Source: Psychrobacter sp. DAB_AL43B (GTDB lineage: Bacteria > Pseudomonadota > Gammaproteobacteria > Pseudomonadales > Moraxellaceae). Taken from it: DNA of 64,000 nucleotides. The notes below the pieces were generated by a model. It had not been told where the DNA came from. It was given only the letters and a program-made list of their open reading frames with translations, and did no database searches. Made by a program: the position numbers and the translations under genes. Shown piece by piece: positions 18,416 to 27,181 of this stretch. The DNA lies in the NCBI RefSeq assembly GCF_900168255.1, contig NZ_LT799838.1, forward strand, positions 2,976,001 to 3,040,000, given 5' to 3'. Position 1 is the stretch's first letter; each line of letters opens with the position of its first letter.

Positions 18416-19468
18416 CTATTTTTTTGCAACGATCGTTGCACGCATGGGAGCAGGATAGCCTTCGATGGTCTTTGTTGCATCAGTAGGATCTAAGAAGTCT
18501 ACTAGTGAATGGTAGTTCATCCATTCCGTTTTGCGCTGCTCATCGGTCGAGGTCACTGCCACATCGACGCAGCGCACTTCTGTAAACCCAGCTTTCTCTA
18601 GCCAGCCAATAAGCGCCGCTACAGAGGGTAAAAAATACACATTATTCATCTGCGCATAACGGTCATGTGGCACCAGTACGGTATTAGCATCGCCTTCAAT
18701 CACTAAAGTTTCAAGCACCAGCTCGCCACCTTTGACCAATTGTCCTTTCAGCTGTTGCAGATGCTCAAATGGCGACTGGCGATGATAGAGCACGCCCATA
18801 CTAAATACTGTGTCGAACAGCTGACTATTCTCAGGTAAAGCCTCCAGTGGCACCGGAATATAATGGGTACGATAGCTGCCTGTGTCATGAGCATCGGCGC
18901 TACCGACAAAATGACGAATCGCCATAAACTGATGATAAAACAAGCACGACGGATCAATAATAATAACCGTATCCGCTCCTGCGCCTGCCATACGCCAACC
19001 ATGATAACCTGAGCCACCGCCTACATCTAATACGCGACGGCCTTTTAAATTGCCCAAATGCGGCGCAACTCGTTGCCACTTCCAATCACTGTGCCATTCG
19101 GTATCGATGAAAATTGGCTCGGCTTGCTCCCCTTCATTTTGGCTACTACCAATTTGAAAAGGTCCTTTACGCCACGGCATCAGTTGCTTTAACAAAGCAG
19201 TTGCTTGTTTACGCTCAGAGTCACTCAACTGTGCATTGACTGTCAATATATCGCTATCTAACTGTACATTATCGACCGTTAATTTTGGCAATCGTGCTAC
19301 CGACGCTTGATAAGCAGGCGCATGGGCATAATTGGCTTTGTCTTTTATATCATTTAACCACGTTGGTAACTGCTTGAGCCACTCATAAGCCATGGGCTGT
19401 TGCTGCGCCAGTGTCAACAAGGTTAAATACAGTTCACGTTCAGCGTGGAGAATAGTGTCGTTAAGCAT
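18416..19468 (-). CDS. cmoB: tRNA U34 carboxymethyltransferase
   Basis: Transfers the carboxymethyl group from carboxy-S-adenosyl-methionine to 5-hydroxyuridine at tRNA position 34, giving cmo5U, which widens wobble decoding. The 350-residue product has the SAM-type Rossmann motif VLDVGGGSGYHGWRM, FSMGVLYHRQSPFEHL, and GELVLETLVIEGD, all characteristic of CmoB. It follows cmoA, which makes its cosubstrate, with an 83-bp gap on the same strand, so substrate supply and use are probably co-transcribed. Confidence 0.95.
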   Translation of the reverse strand: MLNDTILHAERELYLTLLTLAQQQPMAYEWLKQLPTWLNDIKDKANYAHAPAYQASVARLPKLTVDNVQLDSDILTVNAQLSDSERKQATALLKQLMPWRKGPFQIGSSQNEGEQAEPIFIDTEWHSDWKWQRVAPHLGNLKGRRVLDVGGGSGYHGWRMAGAGADTVIIIDPSCLFYHQFMAIRHFVGSADAHDTGSYRTHYIPVPLEALPENSQLFDTVFSMGVLYHRQSPFEHLQQLKGQLVKGGELVLETLVIEGDANTVLVPHDRYAQMNNVYFLPSVAALIGWLEKAGFTEVRCVDVAVTSTDEQRKTEWMNYHSLVDFLDPTDATKTIEGYPAPMRATIVAKK

Positions 19469-19551
19469 AAAAGCGGATTACCGTGTTGATCGAAAGATAG
19501 TGTGAGATATAATTTAAAAAAGCTAAGCGTTATTTACATGTCGCGTAAATA

Positions 19552-20352
19552 TTATTTAAACGCCACAATAGAGACAAAGTTTAAAAATTGAAACCAAGTA
19601 AGATGACGCTCAAAACCAACTTGTGACAAACGTGTATGATGCTCATCTAAAGTATCGGTAATGAGGACGTTTTCTAGCGCATTACGTTTGCCACTGATTT
19701 CCATCTCGGTATAACCATTGGCGCGTTTAAAGTCATAATAACGCTCAACCAACCACGCATCATACTGCTCATCAAAAGCATGAGTTTTTTCAGTCAATAC
19801 CAGTATGCCGCCTTCGCTTAATGCGGCATAAACCTTCTCTAGCACTGCTACTCTATCGGCAGCTGGTAAAAACTGTAAAGTTAAATTTAAAATCACCATA
19901 TCACATGGCTCAAGCTCAACATTACGAATATCAGCAGTGATAACTTCTATATCGTGCTCAGGATAATTATCACTCAGTAAGATAGTTGCTTCAGTGGTCA
20001 TCGCCGGCGATATATCAATCGCTTTAATTTGTAAATCTTGCGGCTCAAACTCGCCAGCTAAAGTCATGCTTGCCGCACCAAGCGAGCAGCCCAAATCATA
20101 AATACGGCTGACACGCTGACCACTATCACCCTGTTGACGATACTTACAATGACGACGAGCAAATATCGGCAGCATCGCAAGCACTTGACCATAACCCGGT
20201 ACGCTACGACGGATCATATCTGGAAAACAAGCCACCACTTGCTCATCAAAGGAAAAGCGCGCCGCTTTGTCTAGTGGTGTAGTGAACGGTTTGTCAAATA
20301 GGGTATCGTGTTTAATAATAGCAGGCTTAGATTGGCTCATGGTGCGACTCAT
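19552..20352 (-). CDS. cmoA: Carboxy-S-adenosyl-L-methionine synthase
   Basis: Converts SAM and prephenate to carboxy-SAM, the donor used by CmoB. The 266-residue product contains the nucleotide-binding block [14 protein letters not shown], the IDISPAMT motif, and the C-terminal [17 protein letters not shown] stretch typical of CmoA. Two starts are possible: 20352 and 20340 (MSQSKP). Neither has a strong ribosome site, so the first four residues are uncertain. It is upstream of cmoB on the minus strand, the conserved order. Confidence 0.95.
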   Translation of the reverse strand: MSRTMSQSKPAIIKHDTLFDKPFTTPLDKAARFSFDEQVVACFPDMIRRSVPGYGQVLAMLPIFARRHCKYRQQGDSGQRVSRIYDLGCSLGAASMTLAGEFEPQDLQIKAIDISPAMTTEATILLSDNYPEHDIEVITADIRNVELEPCDMVILNLTLQFLPAADRVAVLEKVYAALSEGGILVLTEKTHAFDEQYDAWLVERYYDFKRANGYTEMEISGKRNALENVLITDTLDEHHTRLSQVGFERHLTWFQFLNFVSIVAFK

Positions 20353-20567
20353 TCTTTAATAGTAGAACTTAGATTAGAAGTATTTATCAGTTTTGTTTGA
20401 TGCTATTAATCGAGAGCTGCTCAACGTAGCAAAAGCACATTATAACATTACTGTTTGTTACTTATAGCGGGCAACTGCCCTGTTAGTCTAAATGTATATC
20501 GCTGAGCAAACTATAATCGCAAAACATGCTTAGCTCATATTTTACAGTTATAAAAATAGGAAGAACT

Positions 20568-21089
20568 ATGCAAAATATTATATTAGGCGGTGGCTGCTTT
20601 TGGTGCACCGAATCCGTATTTTTAGCCCTAAAAGGTGTACAGTCAGTAGTATCAGGATATATGGGCGGCGAGTCAGCCACGGCTAATTATCAGGCGGTAT
20701 GTGGCGGCAATACAGGACACGTCGAAGTGATTAACATCACCTTTGATGAGTCTGTTCTACCGCTAGAAGTGCTACTTGATGTCTTCTTTGGTACGCACGA
20801 TCCTACCACTAAGGACCGTCAAGGTAATGATGTCGGCAGCCAATACCGCAGCGTCGTGTATTACACGGATGAAGCACAAAAGCCAACCATCGATCGCACC
20901 ATCAATAAGCTACGAGATATGGGGCTTAATATCGTTACTGAGGTACATCCTGCAATTGAGTTCTATGAAGCTGAAGAAGCTCATCAAGACTTTTTCAACA
21001 GAAACCCTGGTCAAGCTTACTGTAACTTTGCCATTCCGCCTAAGCTTGCCAAATTACGCAAAGAGTTTAGTCAGTATATGACGAACTAG
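20568..21089 (+). CDS. msrA: Peptide-methionine (S)-S-oxide reductase
   Basis: Repairs S-methionine sulfoxide in proteins and free methionine using thioredoxin. The 173-residue product has the catalytic GCFWC motif near residues 10-14, GYMGG, the GHVEV block, DPTTKDRQGNDVGSQYRS and the C-terminal EAHQDFFNRNP region. A resolving Cys is available in QAYCNF. The ORF is open upstream to 20526, but ATG 20568 follows AGGAAG and begins exactly at the fold. It acts with sodB against oxidative damage but is monocistronic, with its own terminator. Confidence 0.95.
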   Translation: MQNIILGGGCFWCTESVFLALKGVQSVVSGYMGGESATANYQAVCGGNTGHVEVINITFDESVLPLEVLLDVFFGTHDPTTKDRQGNDVGSQYRSVVYYTDEAQKPTIDRTINKLRDMGLNIVTEVHPAIEFYEAEEAHQDFFNRNPGQAYCNFAIPPKLAKLRKEFSQYMTN

Positions 21090-21165
21090 AATGATGATCA
21101 GCTAAACAATAGGTTAAATGGATAGTTAAAATTTTTAATTTAACCTGTAATCCAAATCTTTCATA

Positions 21166-21199
21166 AAAGGCCAAGTACTAATATGCTTGGCCTTTTTAT
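21166..21199 (+). terminator. Rho-independent terminator after msrA
   Basis: AAAGGCCAAG (21166-21175) pairs with CTTGGCCTTT (21186-21195), then TTA. Confidence 0.85.
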
Positions 21200-21311
21200 C
21201 GGCTACTATTAAGGTTAGTATTAACGTAGATTGGAAAAAGGCAAGTAACTGTAAAGGCGTACGAAACAGAAGATGCTTGACACCAAAAATATCATTAATA
21301 AAGGTAATAAT

Positions 21312-21971
21312 ATGAATCCTGAATTTTGGCAAGAACGTTGGCAGAACAAGCGAATTGGATTTAATCAACCGGAGGTCAATCCATTATTGATTAAATACTT
21401 CTCCACTTTGGACTTGCCAGCAGGTAGCCGGGTCTTTGTACCTTTATGCGGTAAATCAATTGACATGCTATGGCTGATAAACCAAGGCTACAACGTTGTA
21501 GGTATTGAATTAGTCGAATCCGCCGTACAAGAGTTTTTTATTGAACAAGGCATCTCACCTACAATAATTGAACATGAGCATAGTTTAGATATTAAATGCT
21601 ATAAAGGTGTAGTTTCAGGTCAAACGATAGCGTTATGGGTTACCGACATCTTTGCACTGACGCCAGAGAATATTGGTAATATCGATGCGGTATACGATAG
21701 AGCCGCACTCATAGCTATGCCCACAGAGTTGCGCCCAAAATATTGCGAACAAGTTCAGCAATTGAGTGGTTATGCCGCACAACTATTGCTGACGCTCAAT
21801 TACGATCAAAATGAACGGAATGGCCCACCATTTTCGATCAGTAATGAGCAAATTAAGCAGTACTATACCAGCCACTATCAAATTACTGAGCTTGAAAGTG
21901 AACAATCTACTCTGAATGCAGCGCCAGATTTGGCAGTAAAAGAGTGTGTTTGGTTGTTGAATAAACAGTAA
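21312..21971 (+). CDS. tpm: Thiopurine S-methyltransferase
   Basis: SAM-dependent methyltransferase; bacterial TPMTs methylate thiopurines and selenium or tellurium compounds. The 219-residue product starts MNPEFWQERW, with the family's W-rich N-terminus (RIGFNQPEVNPLL), the SAM motif VFVPLCGKSIDMLWL, GIELVESAVQEFF and VYDRAALIAMP. I use ATG 21312, preceded by AAAGG, rather than the open frame from 21273. It is followed 12 bp later by the DUF1499 gene, so the two form an operon. Confidence 0.92.
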   Translation: MNPEFWQERWQNKRIGFNQPEVNPLLIKYFSTLDLPAGSRVFVPLCGKSIDMLWLINQGYNVVGIELVESAVQEFFIEQGISPTIIEHEHSLDIKCYKGVVSGQTIALWVTDIFALTPENIGNIDAVYDRAALIAMPTELRPKYCEQVQQLSGYAAQLLLTLNYDQNERNGPPFSISNEQIKQYYTSHYQITELESEQSTLNAAPDLAVKECVWLLNKQ

Positions 21972-21983
21972 GCGAGAAATCTA

Positions 21984-22694
21984 ATGAAAATCTTAGTGAG
22001 CTTCGTCAGTCTAATTGCTTTCTTGTTAGTAGTATTGACAGGGCCGCTTTATAAATATGGCATTATTGAATTAGCTACGGTGTTTACAGGATTTAAATAT
22101 GGCATTTTTACCTCTATCGCAGCGCTTGTGTTGCTCGCATTACAAGCTATATTCAAGCGCAATACGCTCACGCTTGCCACTGTAGCAATCACCGTAGCGT
22201 TATCCGCGGTTGCTATTGGATTGCCACTTAGTATGCTAAGCAAGGGTAAAAGCGTACCGCCTATTCATGATATTTCGACCGATTTAATTAATCCACCTGA
22301 GTTTGTAGCTATTGCGCCATTAAGAGCTGACGCACCCAATCCAGTCGCCTATGCTGGTGAGGCAACTGCTGAGCAACAACGTCAGGGTTACCCAGAACTA
22401 AAAACGCTTCTCTACTCAGAATCAAAAGCTGAATTAGTAAGTGCTGCTGAACAAGTAGCCAAAAACTTAGGCTGGGAATTAGTAAATACTGATACTAGCG
22501 AAGGTATTGTTGAAGCAACAGATACTACGGCGTGGTTTGGTTTTAAAGATGATATGATGATACGTATCACTGATAATGGTAACGAGCGTCTGTTAGATAT
22601 TCGCAGTAAATCACGAGTTGGTGGCAGCGATTTGGGTAAAAATGCAGAGCGTATTCATGATTTTATTGAAGAGTTAGATGAGGTTTTAAAATAG
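21984..22694 (+). CDS. DUF1499 domain membrane protein
   Basis: A 236-residue protein with three N-terminal membrane segments (about 5-24, 32-56 and 60-82). A soluble DUF1499 domain follows (about 95-235, with YPELKTLLYSESKAE, GWELVNTDTSEGIVEATDTT and the terminal VGGSDLGKNAERIHDF). It lies 12 bp after tpm. Its last codons form half of a 15-bp inverted repeat that spans the stop codon. Function unknown. Confidence 0.8.
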   Translation: MKILVSFVSLIAFLLVVLTGPLYKYGIIELATVFTGFKYGIFTSIAALVLLALQAIFKRNTLTLATVAITVALSAVAIGLPLSMLSKGKSVPPIHDISTDLINPPEFVAIAPLRADAPNPVAYAGEATAEQQRQGYPELKTLLYSESKAELVSAAEQVAKNLGWELVNTDTSEGIVEATDTTAWFGFKDDMMIRITDNGNERLLDIRSKSRVGGSDLGKNAERIHDFIEELDEVLK

Positions 22695-22714
22695 TAAATC
22701 TATTTTAAAACCTC
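22680..22714. repeat. 15-bp perfect inverted repeat across the DUF1499 stop
   Basis: GAGGTTTTAAAATAG (22680-22694), spacer TAAAT, CTATTTTAAAACCTC (22700-22714). The TAG stop is the end of the left arm. There is no T-run on either side, so it is not a classical intrinsic terminator, but it sits between convergent genes. Confidence 0.8.
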
Positions 22715-22786
22715 GGTTTCCTAAGGTTGAAATAGTTTTTAAGTCGTAAGTTTTTAGGATTAAATTAATAACTGCTTGCTAAATTT

Positions 22787-24502
22787 TTATGATAATTCTG
22801 AAATCTTCCAAATACTAGTTGCTAGGTTCGCTAACTTTTTTTGACGGCTTTCAATGCTATTAAGGTTCCATTTATTATAAATTTTCGCTAAACCTTGAGT
22901 CATTACTAAATTGCTTTCAGAATAAATTATCAATTTTTCTTGAAAGGATTTATTACCTGCATCACGATTACTACTAGTTTCCAACAAAGTCATATTACCT
23001 AATCGATAAGTCATTGAGTCAACCTTGGTATCGTCAATATCACTCCAAGAATCGTCTGGACTTTCAGGTAAGATATGTTCAATATTAAACTTATCATCAT
23101 TTTCATCTCTACCAACTTCACTGACTTTTTTTTCAATTTCACATAGAATATGGCGAACGATCTTTTTATTACGATTGTCAGTAGTTTTTAGTTGCTTAGC
23201 AGCAAAGGCACTTTTGAAAACTTCATCCTTAGGATAAATTCCATCTAACGCTTTAATTACTAATTGTGCTGAGCTGAGCTCGTTAGATTCAATACTAACT
23301 GCTATTCTGTTGTAAAATCGCTCTTGTTCATTAGGTGGATTATTACAAATTACATTATAACGAAATGAAAGAATGCTTATCGCACGTACAATTGACAAAA
23401 ATCCTTTTCTATCACTTTCAAAAAACTTTTCATAGCTTGCAAGCAATACTGAAAAAGGCTGTTTAACCCTATACATACTTAACTGTTTAAGATGCTTTGA
23501 CTCTTCAGTCCATCGAGCGTCCTGTATATCTTTGAGAGCGGTATATGCATCAGCTGATAGCTCAATTTCTTTAACCAACTTAAAGGCATCTTCTCTATTT
23601 CTAATATGCTTACGAATTGTTTTGAATAAATCCGTTTTGCGTATGAGTTTATGACGACTATTCCAATAAACTCGTAAAAACTCAGGAAAACTTTCATTTC
23701 CTAATAAAGTGATAATACTTTCCCAACGTTCTTCTAAGTGTTTGATTTGAGTATCATGTAAGTCATCAACACTAGCTAATGAAAACAAGTAATTTTTTAA
23801 TAAGTCAGTAGAAGAAAGACGTACGCCTCGGGCGTTAAGTGTTTCAAACACTTTAAAAGCGTTAAGTTCATCATTTACGGTAATAACCGTAAAGAATAGC
23901 TTATCTACTAAATCATCTAGAAACTGAGCAAAATCCTGACCACTGGAAATTTCCATCCCAAACTTCTGCTTAATTTTGTTCTTGAACCAATCAAAAGCTT
24001 TGCGGATTCTATGTTCAGACGCATGTAACCCACGTTGTGGTAGCTTATCTAGTGTTATTAGATGATTACGATAGTATTTATCATTGTGTCTATTCAACTT
24101 TAGGATTGGTGTTTCAATAAGAGTAACTGGATCAGTATAGCCAATATAGTCATTTTTCAACTGATGTAAACGTTGGCTATTGCGATCAGCATCAACATTG
24201 TTACTCACCATATCTTTTAGAAAACTTAGCCCTGCAAGTATTAAAATGCTTAGAGTCGTTAAGCGTTGCTGCCCATCAATAATATCAAACTGTTTATTAT
24301 TTGTAGTTTGCAGTACCAAATAGCCCATGTAATGTGCAGATTCAGCCTCTTCTATAAATAACGCTTCTATATCTTGCCACAGTTCTTCCCATTCTAAGTC
24401 CGACCACGAATAGTCACGTTGAAAGGGAGGTACGCTATAACGTAATCCATTACCTAATAATTGACGGAAAGTGCTGTTCGTAGTGTTGAAATTCATTGAC
24501 AT
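22787..24502 (-). CDS. DUF262/DUF1524 (GmrSD-type) putative nuclease
   Basis: A 571-residue protein combining an N-terminal DUF262 domain (PPFQRDYSW near 25-33; DGQQR at 76-80, the ParB-like nucleotide site) with a C-terminal DUF1524 His-Me/HNH nuclease domain (H476 in EHILPE, GN at 502-503, NRDAGNKSF near 512-520). Fusions of these two domains include GmrSD-like and BrxU type IV restriction enzymes that cut modified phage DNA. The gene is AT-rich compared with its neighbours, has a good AGGAAG ribosome site, and stands alone. Catalytic residues look intact. Anti-phage activity is inferred from the family only. Confidence 0.82.
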   Translation of the reverse strand: MSMNFNTTNSTFRQLLGNGLRYSVPPFQRDYSWSDLEWEELWQDIEALFIEEAESAHYMGYLVLQTTNNKQFDIIDGQQRLTTLSILILAGLSFLKDMVSNNVDADRNSQRLHQLKNDYIGYTDPVTLIETPILKLNRHNDKYYRNHLITLDKLPQRGLHASEHRIRKAFDWFKNKIKQKFGMEISSGQDFAQFLDDLVDKLFFTVITVNDELNAFKVFETLNARGVRLSSTDLLKNYLFSLASVDDLHDTQIKHLEERWESIITLLGNESFPEFLRVYWNSRHKLIRKTDLFKTIRKHIRNREDAFKLVKEIELSADAYTALKDIQDARWTEESKHLKQLSMYRVKQPFSVLLASYEKFFESDRKGFLSIVRAISILSFRYNVICNNPPNEQERFYNRIAVSIESNELSSAQLVIKALDGIYPKDEVFKSAFAAKQLKTTDNRNKKIVRHILCEIEKKVSEVGRDENDDKFNIEHILPESPDDSWSDIDDTKVDSMTYRLGNMTLLETSSNRDAGNKSFQEKLIIYSESNLVMTQGLAKIYNKWNLNSIESRQKKLANLATSIWKISELS

Positions 24503-24829
24503 ACTTTCTTCCTAAAAGAATCAAATTATTAGTTCAATCTCTCTAATTTTATAGCTTGAGTTTATCTTTAAATTACATAGTATTATTAACAGTATATCAA
24601 TTTAAGATGAATGTGAGGAATGCTATTGTTTTAAGAAATAGCCTTATTCTTATACCAAAACCCTCTTTCAACCTTACACCTACGTCAGCTTATAGTAACC
24701 AGTTGCGTCTATAGCTTTTCTTTATTATTTAGATTGGTTACTCTAAACCAATCTCATCATATTGATCCTTGATTTTATTTTTGGCCTTGCCATTACCATT
24801 ACCATTACTTATGTTTATAGGATATTTTC
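24503..24829. other. Spacer between the DUF262 gene and the transglycosylase gene
   Basis: About 330 bp, divergent promoters expected. A CCATTACCATTACC microrepeat lies near 24790-24810. Nothing else recognised. Confidence 0.5.
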
Positions 24830-26329
24830 ATGCGCTTGACTCATTTGTCCACTTTATCTTTATTGACGGCAGCCATTGGTTTAAGTCTGGCCAGCACCGC
24901 TCAAGCTGCCAAGCCAGAAGCACCAAACTTATCTAATGCTCAATTTCAACAGTGTCTCGATGGTTTAAAAAGCTCTAGCAAGTTCCGCGGTGTCGATAGC
25001 TTTACTTTTAACAACTATCGACCGACACAGCCTGATCCTAGTGTCATTCAATCATTAAACTATCAACCTGAATTTCAAAAAGACGTTTGGGATTACCTGT
25101 CATCACTCGTTGACACGGAACGAGTAGAAGATGGTATCCGTGCCAAGCGTCAGTGGGCAGATACCTTGCGTCAAATTGAATCACGCTATGGCGTCAAACC
25201 TGAGCACGTATTAGGCGTTTGGGGTGTAGAGTCCAATTTTGGAAAAACATTGGGCAAAAAACCTTTATTTGAATCATTAGCGACACTCTCTTGCTTTGAC
25301 CGTCGTCAAAGCTACTTTCAAGGCGAGTATGCAAATGCCCTAAAAATTGTGCAAAATGGCGATATTGCGCCAAGTGATATGACTGGCTCATGGGCAGGTG
25401 CCTTTGGGCAGACGCAGTTTATGCCGAGCACTTTTTTAGAGTTGGCTGTCGACTTCGATGGTGATGGTCGCCGTGACTTGGTCAATAGTGTCCCTGATGC
25501 GCTCGCCTCTACGGCAAACTTCTTAGATAAACGTGGCTACCGCTCAGGTGAGCCATGGGGTTATGAAGTCAAGCTACCTAGCGGATTTTGGGCAGCGTCC
25601 AACCGTAAAGATAAAAAGTCTATCAGCCACTGGCGCAATCAAGGCTTAACGCTTGCTAATGGTAGCTCATTACCTTCTAACTTAAGCAGTGCAGGATTAT
25701 TATTACCAGCGGGTAAAGACGGTCCCGCGTTTTTAGTCGGTAAAAACTTTGATACTTTTTATTCCTACAATGCATCAGAAAGCTATGCACTAGCTATTGC
25801 TCATTTATCGGATCTGATTACTAAAGAAAATAGCAGTAAAACGGACTTTATCACGGCTTGGCCGACAGATGACCCTGGTATTGGTCGCCAAGAATCCAGA
25901 GATATTCAGCAAGCACTATTGAATGCTGGCTACGATATCGGTGAGGTTGATGGCATCATAGGTGATAATACCCGCACTGCTATCATGCAATATCAATCTA
26001 GTCGCGGCATATTCCCTGCTGATGGACGCGCAGGACAGAAATTTCACCGCTTAATCGTTGGGAACTCTGCTCCTAGCAGCTCTAATTCTGGTAACCAATA
26101 TGGCAATCAATATGGACAACCAACAAATAGTCGTCCTTTGAATCCAGCGCCTGCAGACCGCATGGGTCAGCTGATTCAACAGCAAAGCAGCGCACCGAAC
26201 AGCTATTCATCTCAACCATCAACGCGACCAACAGCCGTTACGCCATCGACATCAAGCAACACGCGCTATCGCCGTGTGACTGGGGCTGATGGTGCTATAA
26301 AGCTAGTGCGTGTTGACGAAGGCTCATAA
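24830..26329 (+). CDS. Lytic murein transglycosylase, MltB-like, with peptidoglycan-binding domain
   Basis: Cleaves the MurNAc-GlcNAc bond to form 1,6-anhydro ends. The 499-residue product has a cleavable signal peptide (STAQA-A, about 26), an SLT_2 catalytic domain with E134 in GVWGVESNFG, GAFGQTQFMPSTF, and an EF-hand-like DFDGDGRRD calcium loop as in Slt35. A PG_binding_1 domain follows (about 355-405, RDIQQALLNAGYDIGEVDG). The C-terminal ~80 residues are Ser/Asn/Gln/Pro-rich and disordered. There is no lipobox, so it is a soluble periplasmic form. A terminator follows. Confidence 0.93.
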   Translation: MRLTHLSTLSLLTAAIGLSLASTAQAAKPEAPNLSNAQFQQCLDGLKSSSKFRGVDSFTFNNYRPTQPDPSVIQSLNYQPEFQKDVWDYLSSLVDTERVEDGIRAKRQWADTLRQIESRYGVKPEHVLGVWGVESNFGKTLGKKPLFESLATLSCFDRRQSYFQGEYANALKIVQNGDIAPSDMTGSWAGAFGQTQFMPSTFLELAVDFDGDGRRDLVNSVPDALASTANFLDKRGYRSGEPWGYEVKLPSGFWAASNRKDKKSISHWRNQGLTLANGSSLPSNLSSAGLLLPAGKDGPAFLVGKNFDTFYSYNASESYALAIAHLSDLITKENSSKTDFITAWPTDDPGIGRQESRDIQQALLNAGYDIGEVDGIIGDNTRTAIMQYQSSRGIFPADGRAGQKFHRLIVGNSAPSSSNSGNQYGNQYGQPTNSRPLNPAPADRMGQLIQQQSSAPNSYSSQPSTRPTAVTPSTSSNTRYRRVTGADGAIKLVRVDEGS

Positions 26330-26663
26330 CCTGATATAGTTAGGACATAGCAAAATCGATACGCTGATAGCCCCATGCTACTGATATGAATTTTTCTAGC
26401 TTGCTGTTCGTAAGTGTGACCGAGGCTTTAAAAAACTCATTCCAGCAGCACTGCATTGTTTTTGAAGTATTCTAATTATAGTATTTATAATCATTATCAT
26501 CAGTTGTTCAAACAAAAAGCCACGCTAATGAGCGTGGCTTTTTGTTTGTGACTATCAGTGCAATCGAATCGTTAGTTAATAAATGCTTGCTAATAAACCC
26601 GTGCTTAACTCAATTTAGTAGAATTGGTAAAAATAATGCTACTAAAAAACTACTAAACAATTA
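26330..26663. other. Convergent spacer with terminator
   Basis: About 330 bp between the transglycosylase and a small minus-strand gene. It contains one strong bidirectional terminator (26514-26543) and no gene. Confidence 0.6.
26514..26543. terminator. Bidirectional rho-independent terminator
   Basis: AAAAAGCCACGCT (26514-26526), loop AATG, AGCGTGGCTTTTT (26531-26543). It can end both the transglycosylase transcript and the convergent small gene. Confidence 0.9.
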
Positions 26664-26963
26664 TTAGACAATGGGTGGTGGATTGGGTTTACCATTTTCA
26701 CCATCCCAGTTTTCACGAGCTTTATCATCTAAGTCAGCAGGGGTTTTTGGCTCCCATTTGCCATTTTCTTTCCATGTCTTATCGCCCCAATCCGCATCTT
26801 CTTCTTTTCTATCTAAATCCTTATAGGCTTGGGTAGGATCAATGCCGCGGCGCTTCATATCTGCTACTTGTTCTTCTAGCGTATGAAACTGGTTTGCCGC
26901 GTGCATGGTTTCTTCTAAGCTATTCAATTCATTCTTTAGTGCATCGTTTTTAGCATTACTCAT
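26664..26963 (-). CDS. Small acidic hydrophilic protein, unknown
   Basis: A 99-residue soluble protein with many Asp, Glu, Lys, Asn and Trp. The first half (about 5-50) is likely helical or coiled coil (LNSLEETMHAANQFHTLEEQ). The second half has repeated Trp-Gly/Asn-Asp motifs (DWGDKTW, ENGKWEP, ENWDGENG) and a Pro-rich end. I do not recognise the family. A strong GGGAGAG ribosome site in front of the ATG and its own terminator support a real gene. Confidence 0.65.
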   Translation of the reverse strand: MSNAKNDALKNELNSLEETMHAANQFHTLEEQVADMKRRGIDPTQAYKDLDRKEEDADWGDKTWKENGKWEPKTPADLDDKARENWDGENGKPNPPPIV

Positions 26964-27181
26964 TGTCTACTCTCCCTAATTATTCAGTATTATTATGTGC
27001 TTATCCTATTTATTATCACCGGTCTTAAATATATTCACAACCGTTGCGACGTATGCTTTGTATTACAAAACGTAGCCATAGCCCAAAAGTTATCAGCATA
27101 GAACAAAACCATAAATATGCATATCATCATAATCATAGACATAGACATAAAATTTATAAGCAAAACAATTGACGATATAAT

